Of a DNA stretch of 64,000 bases, positions 54,105 through 64,000 are shown piece after piece. How positions within the stretch are numbered: position 1 is the first letter of the stretch; every line of letters starts with the position of its first letter. The translations under genes were made by a program, and so were the position numbers. The notes under the pieces were generated by a model. The model ran no database searches. It saw nothing but the letters and a program-made list of their open reading frames with translations, and was not told the origin of the DNA. This DNA comes from CAWCGU01 sp963795195 (GTDB lineage: Bacteria; Actinomycetota; Thermoleophilia; Solirubrobacterales; 70-9), in assembly GCA_963795195.1 (NCBI GenBank), contig CAWCGU010000006.1, positions 2,046,001 through 2,110,000 of the forward strand. Direction: 5' to 3'.

Positions 54105-54764
54105 ATGGGGGCACCGGTTGCGTCTCGGGGCTTGTTCTCTGCGATGCGATCCCTCCTCTCTTTGGTGGCTCCGCCCCTGTGCGGGGTCTGTGCGGCGCCA
54201 GCATCACCGCGAGCCGCCCTCTGCCGCGACTGTGATCAGGCGCTCGGCTGCGCCCCGGGTCTCCACCTGACAGTCTCCAACGCCGACGCGGCCTGGGCCG
54301 CCCACCTTTACGAAGCCGCCGCCCGCGAGTTGATCGCGGCTCTCAAGTTCTCATCGCGCCTTCGCCTCGCGAACATCGCGGCCGAGGCGATCGCAACCGC
54401 GGTCCCGCCCCGCCTGCTGCTCGGTGCGGTCGTTCCCGTCCCGCCGTCCCCGAACAGGATGCTCTGGCGTGGATTTGACCCCGCAGGTGAGATCGCGGCC
54501 GCCCTTGCCCGCCGAACCGGTCTCCCCTTGCGCCCGTGTCTGCGCCGCCGCAGCACCAGACGCCAGGTCGGCCGGCCCAGGTCCGAGCGCCTGGCCAAGC
54601 CTCCTCACATCTGGGTGCGCGGCGCTGCCCCCGGCACCGCCCTCCTCGTCGACGACGTCCTCACCACCGGGGCCACGCTCGGTGCTTGCGCGGCCGCGCT
54701 GCGCGCAGCCGGCTCCAGTTCGGTAGTCGCAATCGCGTTTGCAACCGCCCCGCTTGGCAAATAG
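54105..54764 (+). CDS. ComF-family phosphoribosyltransferase-like protein
   Basis: 219 residues from ATG 54105 (ATG 54144 also possible). N-terminal Cys cluster 'APPLCGVCAAPASPRAALCR' then 'DCDQALGC' (zinc-finger-like), 'ELIAALKFSSRLRLANIAAE', 'VPVPPSPNRMLWRGFDPAGE' and the PRPP loop 'ALLVDDVLTTGATLGACAAA'. ComF proteins act in DNA uptake in some species, though the role in Actinobacteria is unclear. Precedes hpf and secA, a conserved order. Confidence 0.9.
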   Translation: MGAPVASRGLFSAMRSLLSLVAPPLCGVCAAPASPRAALCRDCDQALGCAPGLHLTVSNADAAWAAHLYEAAARELIAALKFSSRLRLANIAAEAIATAVPPRLLLGAVVPVPPSPNRMLWRGFDPAGEIAAALARRTGLPLRPCLRRRSTRRQVGRPRSERLAKPPHIWVRGAAPGTALLVDDVLTTGATLGACAAALRAAGSSSVVAIAFATAPLGK

Positions 54765-54816
54765 ACGCTGGAGGCGTAGCATGAAGCAAGCCATCCAAGC
54801 TCAAAAAGGAGGCAGT

Positions 54817-55164
54817 GTGCGGATCGAGATCAGGGGACGAAATCTGGAGGTCACCGCTGAGCTGGAGGACGCAGTGCGCAAACGCTTTGCGCGGCTTGGC
54901 CGTCAGGTGTCGGAGTACGCGATCCTCGAGGTCGAGCTCAACGAGGAACGCAACCCCTCGATCCCTGACGGTGAGATCGCGGAGGCGACCTTGCACCTCA
55001 AGGGCAAAACGCTGCGAGCCGTGGAACGCTCGCCCGAGATGCTGCACTCGATCCATGTCCTCGCCGAGGACATGCGCCGCCAGGTGAAGCGCCACCGCGA
55101 TCTGCGCCGCAAGCGCCACGAGGCGCGGCGCTTCGCTGCACGCTTGCGAGGTCGCGCCGCCTGA
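54817..55164 (+). CDS. hpf: Ribosome hibernation-promoting factor, short form
   Basis: 115 residues from GTG 54817, just after AAAAAGGAGGCAGT, an excellent ribosome site; a longer frame from ATG 54781 would place that site inside the gene. Fold landmarks 'VRIEIRGRNLEVTAELEDAV', 'YAILEVELNEERNPSIPDGE', 'EATLHLKGKTLRAVERSPEM' and a basic C-terminal helix (KRHRDLRRKRHEARRFAARL). Binds the 30S subunit in stationary phase. Lacks the C-terminal dimerisation domain of long HPF. Confidence 0.9.
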   Translation: MRIEIRGRNLEVTAELEDAVRKRFARLGRQVSEYAILEVELNEERNPSIPDGEIAEATLHLKGKTLRAVERSPEMLHSIHVLAEDMRRQVKRHRDLRRKRHEARRFAARLRGRAA

Positions 55165-55207
55165 TCGCAGAGGCCGCGGTTAGGTCAGTCGCTAGGCTGA
55201 CTTAGCT

Positions 55208-58076
<2,869 letters not shown>

Positions 58077-58287
58077 GCGCGTCCGACGGTTGACGACGGC
58101 TTCACTTCTGCGATACCGCGCGGCTCGCCCGCCGGCATGCGGGGCATCATCGAGGATGAGCGAGCCGAAGGTTCGCAGCCGAATGGCATCGAGGCCATCA
58201 CCTCCAGGCTGGTGCGGAGCACCCGGAGCCGGCATGAGAAAAGTCTTCGGACCCCGCGCGCTGTTCCAGAGCTAGCGTGGTAGGTGA

Positions 58288-61086
58288 ATGGCAGGAAACG
58301 CCCGGATTGGGCGGCCATCGCGCAGGGGGGGATCTGCGCGGGCAGTCGTCACAGCAATCACCTTGGCTGCCCTCTGGGCGCCGGCCGCGGCGAACGGGGA
58401 CACGATCGAAGTCGACAGCGCGGCCGACGCGGGGGGCGCGGGCTGCGAGCTGCGGGAGGCGATCGACGCGGCCAACTCCGGAGGAGCCCTCGCCAACGGC
58501 TGCGACCCGGGCAGCCCTGGCGCCGACCTGATCGTCTTCGACGGCCTCGCCGCTCCGGTGCTGATTCAGCCGACGTCCCAGCTTCCGGACATCACCGACG
58601 GGACCACGATCGACGCAACGACGATCGACGGCAGTGCCGACGGGACCTGCTCCGGTGCTCCCGGACTTCCCGAGGTGGCGCTGGACGGCAGCCTGGCCGG
58701 AGTCAACTCAGTGGGACTGAAGCTGGCCGGCGGCGGCGGTTCGTCGATCTGCCGCCTTCAGATCGTCAACTTCTCCAACGCGGGCGTCCGGATTCAGTCG
58801 CCGGACAACATTCTGCAGGCCAACCTGATCGGATCCGATGGCACCAGTGAGATGGGGAACTCGTTCGGAGTGGTCATCGCCGTGGCAGCCGACAACCAGA
58901 TCGGGGTGGCCACGCCCAACGGCGGCAATCTGATCTCGGGGAACGATCTGAGCGGGATTCTGATGAGCAACGGAGCCAGCGGCAACGTCGTCGCCGGCAA
59001 CGTGATCGGCACGGACATCAACGGCAGCGCCGCGATCCCGAACGGGGCCGATAGCAACGACGCCGGGGTTCGCATCGAGTCCGGGTCGCACGACAACCAA
59101 ATTGGCGGCACCTCGGCTGCGCATCGGAATCTGATCTCCGGCAACACCAGCAGCATCGGGGTGAGGATTACGGACGCCGGTTCGGATGCGAACGAGGTGC
59201 TGGGAAACTGGATCGGGATAAACGACGATGGCGACGGCGCGCTGGCCAACAGTCGCGGCGTCCTGCTCATTTCGGGCGCCTCAGAAAACCAAATCGGCTC
59301 CGCGCAAACCGGTGCCGGCAATGTGATCTCCGGCAACGCGATCGCGGGGGTCGAAGTGTTTAGCTCCGACAACGAGCTGAATCAGATCCAGGGGAACCGG
59401 ATCGGCACGAATCCAGCTGGGACGGCGGCGATTCCAAACGGCCAGCAGGGGGTTCGCATGAAGGACGGTGATTCGACCCTGGTCGGTGGAACCGAGCCCG
59501 GGGCGGGAAACCTGATCTCCGGCAACACGTTGGGGGGCATAAGCGTGACTGAGGCTGACTCGACACGGATCCAGGGCAACCTGATCGGCGTCAATGCCGG
59601 CGGAACCGCCCCGCTTGCCAACGGCCAGACGGGAATCACCGTAAGTTGGACCGCTTCGCCCGGTGCCGTGGGCACCGAGATCGGTTCAGCCGAACAAGGG
59701 GCGGGGAATCTGATCTCGGGGAACGCAATCTCAGGGGTCTTCATCTCAAACATCGTCAGCGGCATCAGCGTTCGCGGGAACTTCATCGGAACCGACACGA
59801 CGGGGACCGCCGCGATTCCCAACAACCTCGGTGGCGGATCCGGTGCTGTCAGCGTCGCCGGCAACATCGCGCTCGGGTTTCCTGCGGGTGTCGCCATCGG
59901 AGGCCCTGCGCCCAGCGAGGGGAACCTGATCTCCGGAAACGCGGCGTCGGGCGTGCACGTGGCCTACTCGGGCGTGAACCCCAGTCCCGGCACCGATGTG
60001 AGCATCGAGGGCAATCGAATCGGATCGGGCGAGGACGGAGTCGGCGCGCTGCCCAACGCTGTTGCGGGGGTCGATATGAGGAACACCCGGAACATGCTGG
60101 TCAAGGCCAACACGATCGCCCACAACGGGGCCGATGGGGTCAGCGTGATCGATTTCGGCGATCCGACCACCGGCAACTCGATCCTCGGCAACTCGATCCA
60201 CTCCAACGGCAACGGGATCGGTGATATCGGGATCGACCTGGCGAACAACGGCCTGACGCAGAACGACCCGGGCGACCCCGACCTCGGGCCGAACAGCCTG
60301 CAGAACTTCCCGGAGTTGAGCGGCGCGCAGGCCAACTCCGTCGACACCACGGTCCAGGGCACGCTGGACTCCGACGGCCCGGGTGACACCTACCGCGTCG
60401 AGCTCTTCTCCAACGCGATCTGCGACCTCTCCGGCAACGGCGAGGGGCGGACGTTCCTCGGAACGACCGAGCAGGTCGCCGACGGCACGGGCGACCTCAG
60501 CTTCGACGCCGTGGTTGCGCCCGCCGGCACCACTGAGCTGATCACCGCGACCGCCACCAACCTGACCACCGGCGACACCTCGGAGTTCTCGGCCTGCCAC
60601 GCGGTCGTGGCCAAGGCGGAGCCGCCGGATCCCCCCGCTCCCCCCGATCCGGGTGGTGGCGGAGGCGGTGGCGAAGGCGATGGAGCCACGAACCCGCCCG
60701 TCACCCCGGACACGGAGGTCGCGGTCAGCCTCGACGCCAAGCGCACCCAGAAGGTCCGCCGGGCCACCCTGACGGCCTCCTGCGGCGCTGAAGCCTGCGA
60801 GCTCGCGGTCAGCGGCGTTGCGATCGTGCCGAATCTGAAGGGCAAGAGCGCCGTCGCCAAGCGCCAGCGCTTCAGGCTCAAGCCCAAGCAGGCGTCGGTC
60901 GGCGCCGGGCAGACCACGACCGTCAAGCTCAAGTTCAAGGGCGGCAAGCGCCGCGTCGCCAAGCTCGGCGACCTGCTGCGCTCAAAGAAGGTCCGCAGGG
61001 GCTCGAAGCTGATCGTCACCGTCACCGCCACCGACGCCTCCGGCAACGCCGAAACCGAGAAGCTGAGGCTGAAGCTGAAGCGTTGA
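58288..61086 (+). CDS. Exported CSLREA / right-handed beta-helix protein with shared C-terminal module
   Basis: 932 residues. Signal region (AVVTAITLAALWAPAAANGD) followed by a CSLREA-type motif (GAGCELREAIDAANSGG), then a long beta-helix with repeats around 'GNLISGN' and 'VQGNLIGTNAGGTA'-like turns (~150-640) and a C-terminal beta domain ('LSGAQANSVDTTVQGTLDSD'). A Pro/Gly linker leads to the shared ~125-residue module ('RATLTASCGAEACELAVSG', 'QRFRLKPKQASVGAGQTTTV', 'VTVTATDASGNAETEKLRLK'). Same architecture as the protein at 2071-4836. Probable surface-associated glycan or adhesion protein. Confidence 0.82.
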   Translation: MAGNARIGRPSRRGGSARAVVTAITLAALWAPAAANGDTIEVDSAADAGGAGCELREAIDAANSGGALANGCDPGSPGADLIVFDGLAAPVLIQPTSQLPDITDGTTIDATTIDGSADGTCSGAPGLPEVALDGSLAGVNSVGLKLAGGGGSSICRLQIVNFSNAGVRIQSPDNILQANLIGSDGTSEMGNSFGVVIAVAADNQIGVATPNGGNLISGNDLSGILMSNGASGNVVAGNVIGTDINGSAAIPNGADSNDAGVRIESGSHDNQIGGTSAAHRNLISGNTSSIGVRITDAGSDANEVLGNWIGINDDGDGALANSRGVLLISGASENQIGSAQTGAGNVISGNAIAGVEVFSSDNELNQIQGNRIGTNPAGTAAIPNGQQGVRMKDGDSTLVGGTEPGAGNLISGNTLGGISVTEADSTRIQGNLIGVNAGGTAPLANGQTGITVSWTASPGAVGTEIGSAEQGAGNLISGNAISGVFISNIVSGISVRGNFIGTDTTGTAAIPNNLGGGSGAVSVAGNIALGFPAGVAIGGPAPSEGNLISGNAASGVHVAYSGVNPSPGTDVSIEGNRIGSGEDGVGALPNAVAGVDMRNTRNMLVKANTIAHNGADGVSVIDFGDPTTGNSILGNSIHSNGNGIGDIGIDLANNGLTQNDPGDPDLGPNSLQNFPELSGAQANSVDTTVQGTLDSDGPGDTYRVELFSNAICDLSGNGEGRTFLGTTEQVADGTGDLSFDAVVAPAGTTELITATATNLTTGDTSEFSACHAVVAKAEPPDPPAPPDPGGGGGGGEGDGATNPPVTPDTEVAVSLDAKRTQKVRRATLTASCGAEACELAVSGVAIVPNLKGKSAVAKRQRFRLKPKQASVGAGQTTTVKLKFKGGKRRVAKLGDLLRSKKVRRGSKLIVTVTATDASGNAETEKLRLKLKR

Positions 61087-61141
61087 GGAGCATGGGAAGG
61101 ACAGGTATCGGGGCCCTCGTCGGGACGGCCTGCGCTACCAG

Positions 61142-63898
61142 CTACTTGGCGTCGGGCGGTCCAAGTGACTCCACCAGCGACTCGCGCGACTCGATGCCGA
61201 GCTTTCGGTAGGCGCCGGTCAGGTGCAGTTCCACCGTACGACGCTCGAGAAACAACGCTTCGGCGATCTCGCGGTTGGTCTTGCCCTCGGCAGCCAGCGT
61301 CGCGATCCTGAATTGCTGGGCGGTCAGCGCGTCCGGACCGCGCAGCGCCGGTCGCCGCGGCCGCAGTCCGCAGCGGCGCAGTAGCTCCATCGCCTCGTCG
61401 ACCAGCGGGTGGGCGCCGCAGCGGTGAGCCTGGTCCATACCCTCGCGCAACGTTCCGACCGCATCGTCGACATCTCCCACCTCGATCAGCGTCTCCCCCA
61501 GCGCGACCCGTGAACGCGCCAGTTCGAGGCCGGCCGCGGAAGCGCTGAGCACGGCTACCGACTCGTCCAGCAGCTTGACCGCCTGCCTGCCGCCGGCGCA
61601 GCGGCCGCGTGCGCGAAGCGCGATTCCGAGTGCACGCCTGGCGCCGAACCGCCCGGCCCGGCGGCACTCCTCGTCGGCTAGCGCGCCCGCCTCCTCGCGG
61701 CGCCCAAGGGCGAGCAGCGCTTCCGCGGCTCGGGAGCGCCAGGCCATGCCAGCCGGATTTCGGTAGCCGGCACGCTCCGCCCGCTCGCCGACGGTCAGGT
61801 AGTCGCGAAGAGCCGCCTGCGCGTCACCTGCTGCGAAACGTGTCTGTCCTCGTGCCAGCGATAGGAAGTGAACGGTCCCGAGGTCGGGTAGCTCGCCGGT
61901 CAGCGCGCTGCGCTCGAGAGCCTCCAGCGCCTGCTCAGGCCTGCCGCGCTCGACCAGCGCCTCGAGAAGCCAGCCGAGGCTGATCATGTAGGCGAGCGGA
62001 TCGGTTGCAGGCAGCTCCGAGACCACTGTTTCAGCGTCGGCCTCGGCCGCCGCAAGATCACCCATCCGCAACCGTGTGCCGGCGCGCAGCGCGAGTGCGT
62101 AGCTGGCTGTGACTGGGTTGCGAGCGCGGCGTCCGGCTTCGAGTTGCAACCGGCAGAGATCCAACGCGGTTCCGAAGTCCTCGGCCCATGCCAGCGTCGT
62201 TCCGAGAAAGCTGATCAGCGGCGCATCGGGACCGACCTCCTCGAGCAGCGTTCCGTCGGCCCAGGCTGCCAGTGCGTCGGCGCAGACTGACTTCGCCTCA
62301 CAGTCTCCGCGGGCGACGGCTTCCGCAGCAACGTGTACGAGCACCGCGCGCTCACCGGTGGTTTTGGCCCCCTTGACCAGGGCGGCAAGCTCACGCGGAC
62401 GCGCCTGCTCGCCGCCGAGTAGGCGCTCGGCGTTCAGTGCCTCTGCTTCAAGCAACAGGCCTAGTTCCGGCTCGTCCTTGAGTGAGCCAATCCGTTGACG
62501 GCAAGCGGCCGCTCCCTCCCGCAGGCGCCCGAGGTAGAAGCAGGCCTGTCCGATCGCGAGGCTGATTCGTGCCGCCTCATCCTCGTGCTCGGCGAGTTCG
62601 AGCGCCGCCGTGAGCGAGGCGAGGGCGCTTGGGTCGCGGCTCATCGCAAGCAAACGGCCTCGGTCGAGCAACGCGGTGCGGCGCTCCGTGGCGCTTGTGG
62701 CCCGCTCGAAGGCAAGAGTCAATGCCTGCAGGGCGAGCTCGCGGTCGCCGCGCTGCGCCGCCTGCCGCGCGGCGGCCAGAAGCGCTTCATGCGCCCAGGG
62801 CTCGCCTGAGGGCGCGGGTGCCCCCTCGCCGAGAAGCTGGCTGCCGGCGCGTGCGAGTTCACCGGCGTTCGCGAACATCTCCGCAGCGGCGAGGCGAAGC
62901 GATCCCACCTGCTGCGGATCAAAGCGGAAGGCCGCCCGGCGCAGCATCGGGCTCTCGAACCGGAGCGGCTCGCCATCAGCCAGCAGTTCAACACCGTCAA
63001 GCTCGGCCAGCAGCCCTTTGACTTCCTCTGCCGGCCGACCGAGCAGCCGAGCGATCAACTTGCGATTCGCGACCGGACCCAGCACTGCGACCGCGAGCGC
63101 CAACTCCCTTGCACCCGGGGAGCAGCGTGAAAGACGCTCGCCGACAAGCCCCTCGACAGAAGCCGAGCGCAACTCCTGCAGCTGTCGGAGCCCGGGCTCC
63201 TTTGCGCCGGCTCGGCCGAGCGCTCTCAGAAGCTCGGTCAGCAGCATCGGGTTCCCGCCGCTGAGTTCCGCGCAGCGATTGCAGAAGTCCTCAGGAGCAT
63301 CCTCGACTCGCCTGCGGACGAGCTCGCGCACGGCCTGGGCCCCAAGCGGTCTCGGGTTCAGCGTTTCCGTCTGCGGTAGGCCGCTCAGCCGCCTGCCGAT
63401 CTGCTCCGCTCCGGCCTCGCCTGTGCGCAGCCCGAGCAGCAGGCAGGCGTCAGTGCCCTCCAGCTCAGTTCCGATTCGCTCAATCGCCGAGAGGCTGATC
63501 GCATCGGCCCACTGAACGTCGTCAAGAATCAGGGCGATCGGCCCGCGATCGGCAATCTCGATTGCAAGCCAGAACAGGGAGTCAGCAACCGCGAACGCCT
63601 CCGGCGATGCGCGCCGGGGATCCGGGAGCGCGTCGGCCACCTGCAGCCCGGCCACCTCCGCGTCGTAGCCCGCAAAGGCCTCCGCCAGCAGCCCCACCGA
63701 GTCGTGCTCGAACTCGCTGGCTGTCGCGCGCAAGACGGTCATCCCGGCATCGGAGGCCTGCGCGGCGGCGCTCTTCAGCAGCGTGGTCTTACCGATGCCG
63801 GCGGGGCCCTCGATCAGGAGCGTCGAGCCGCGACGAGCTCGCCCACCCCGCAGTGTGCCGTCGATCGCGTCCAGCTCTGTCTCTCGTTCGAGTAACAC
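61142..63898 (-). CDS. LuxR-family transcriptional regulator with AAA ATPase domain (LAL)
   Basis: 918 residues from GTG at 63898. ATPase domain at ~20-220: Walker A 'LIEGPAGIGKTTLLKSAA' and Walker B 'IALILDDVQWADAISLSAIE'. A long tetratricopeptide-like helical middle region (~300-840) follows, then a C-terminal LuxR HTH ('LTAQQFRIATLAAEGKTNRE', 'RTVELHLTGAYRKLGIESRE'). LAL proteins activate operons on binding a ligand and ATP (MalT is the type). Its target is unknown; it converges with the beta-helix gene at 61086. Confidence 0.92.
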   Translation of the reverse strand: MLLERETELDAIDGTLRGGRARRGSTLLIEGPAGIGKTTLLKSAAAQASDAGMTVLRATASEFEHDSVGLLAEAFAGYDAEVAGLQVADALPDPRRASPEAFAVADSLFWLAIEIADRGPIALILDDVQWADAISLSAIERIGTELEGTDACLLLGLRTGEAGAEQIGRRLSGLPQTETLNPRPLGAQAVRELVRRRVEDAPEDFCNRCAELSGGNPMLLTELLRALGRAGAKEPGLRQLQELRSASVEGLVGERLSRCSPGARELALAVAVLGPVANRKLIARLLGRPAEEVKGLLAELDGVELLADGEPLRFESPMLRRAAFRFDPQQVGSLRLAAAEMFANAGELARAGSQLLGEGAPAPSGEPWAHEALLAAARQAAQRGDRELALQALTLAFERATSATERRTALLDRGRLLAMSRDPSALASLTAALELAEHEDEAARISLAIGQACFYLGRLREGAAACRQRIGSLKDEPELGLLLEAEALNAERLLGGEQARPRELAALVKGAKTTGERAVLVHVAAEAVARGDCEAKSVCADALAAWADGTLLEEVGPDAPLISFLGTTLAWAEDFGTALDLCRLQLEAGRRARNPVTASYALALRAGTRLRMGDLAAAEADAETVVSELPATDPLAYMISLGWLLEALVERGRPEQALEALERSALTGELPDLGTVHFLSLARGQTRFAAGDAQAALRDYLTVGERAERAGYRNPAGMAWRSRAAEALLALGRREEAGALADEECRRAGRFGARRALGIALRARGRCAGGRQAVKLLDESVAVLSASAAGLELARSRVALGETLIEVGDVDDAVGTLREGMDQAHRCGAHPLVDEAMELLRRCGLRPRRPALRGPDALTAQQFRIATLAAEGKTNREIAEALFLERRTVELHLTGAYRKLGIESRESLVESLGPPDAK

Positions 63899-63954
63899 CA
63901 GCCTGTCGGCGCGCCCCGTCCCTGCCGCCGGCCCAATCGTGTCATGCCGGCCCG

Positions 63955-64000
63955 TCAGCCGCCGAGGGCGCGGCGCGCGAACGCCATGTCGGCCCGCAGG
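63955..64000 (-). CDS. Possible 3' end of a further minus-strand gene (partial)
   Basis: The minus frame ends 'LRADMAFARRALGG' and a stop at 63955-63957, upstream of the LAL gene. Only 14 codons lie in the window, so identity is unknown and the call is weak. Confidence 0.3.
   Translation of the reverse strand, partial: LRADMAFARRALGG

Overview
The window is high-GC actinobacterial DNA. Nothing in it fixes the species. Several features fit the deep-branching class Thermoleophilia (Solirubrobacterales-like): exported proteins starting with a short membrane anchor and 'NSVGSxQLKxNSV'-type repeats, CSLREA/beta-helix proteins, LuxR-type ATPases, and a short-form hibernation factor beside secA. 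This placement is inference.

Layout. 1-2.0 kb: the end of an EAL-domain gene overlaps a GT87-like membrane protein. 2.0-18.5 kb is an accessory region. It holds a large CSLREA/beta-helix/RTX protein between two copies of the 3' end of a fumarylacetoacetase-family gene, a degenerate tRNA, an intact tRNA-Asp, a 235-bp direct repeat, an IS21-like end, gene remnants, an HD-GYP/LuxR regulator with a cupin/SRPBCC operon, and exported repeat proteins (RTX repeats, a seven-bladed YVTN propeller, a TolB-like propeller). Copies of the tRNA-Asp 3' end recur after several plus-strand exported-protein genes. Four exported proteins in the window end in what looks like the same ~110-residue C-terminal module.

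18.5-32.5 kb: a WYL regulator divergent from a two-domain VOC protein, then a long minus-strand run (M15-like peptidase, ferritin, enolase-superfamily enzyme, UspA, APC permease, flavodoxin-like protein, PLP basic-amino-acid decarboxylase, secreted protein). A GMC oxidoreductase with its Tat partner and a CBS/CorC membrane protein follow. 32.5-44.9 kb: two divergent NarL-type regulators with a small histidine kinase; fatty-acid genes (3-hydroxyacyl-CoA dehydrogenase, thiolase, acyl-CoA dehydrogenase) at two loci sharing an identical 16-bp palindrome; an AlkA glycosylase, lipoproteins, an MBL hydrolase, a methyltransferase, a CWB2-like wall protein and a cation efflux protein.

44.9-64 kb: a c-di-AMP (ydaO-type) riboswitch before an M23 peptidase; a structured leader before a Pro/Ala-rich protein; an alpha/beta hydrolase; GH31-lysA-hom-thrC as an overlapping operon; comF-hpf-secA; a second CSLREA/beta-helix protein; and a LuxR-type ATPase.

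At least ten coding regions, including secA, carry one single-base frameshift each. An essential gene being hit suggests sequence error for many of them, so the reading frames should be checked before calling pseudogenes. Stretches 11140-11431, 32492-32778 and 58077-58287 contain no gene I can support.
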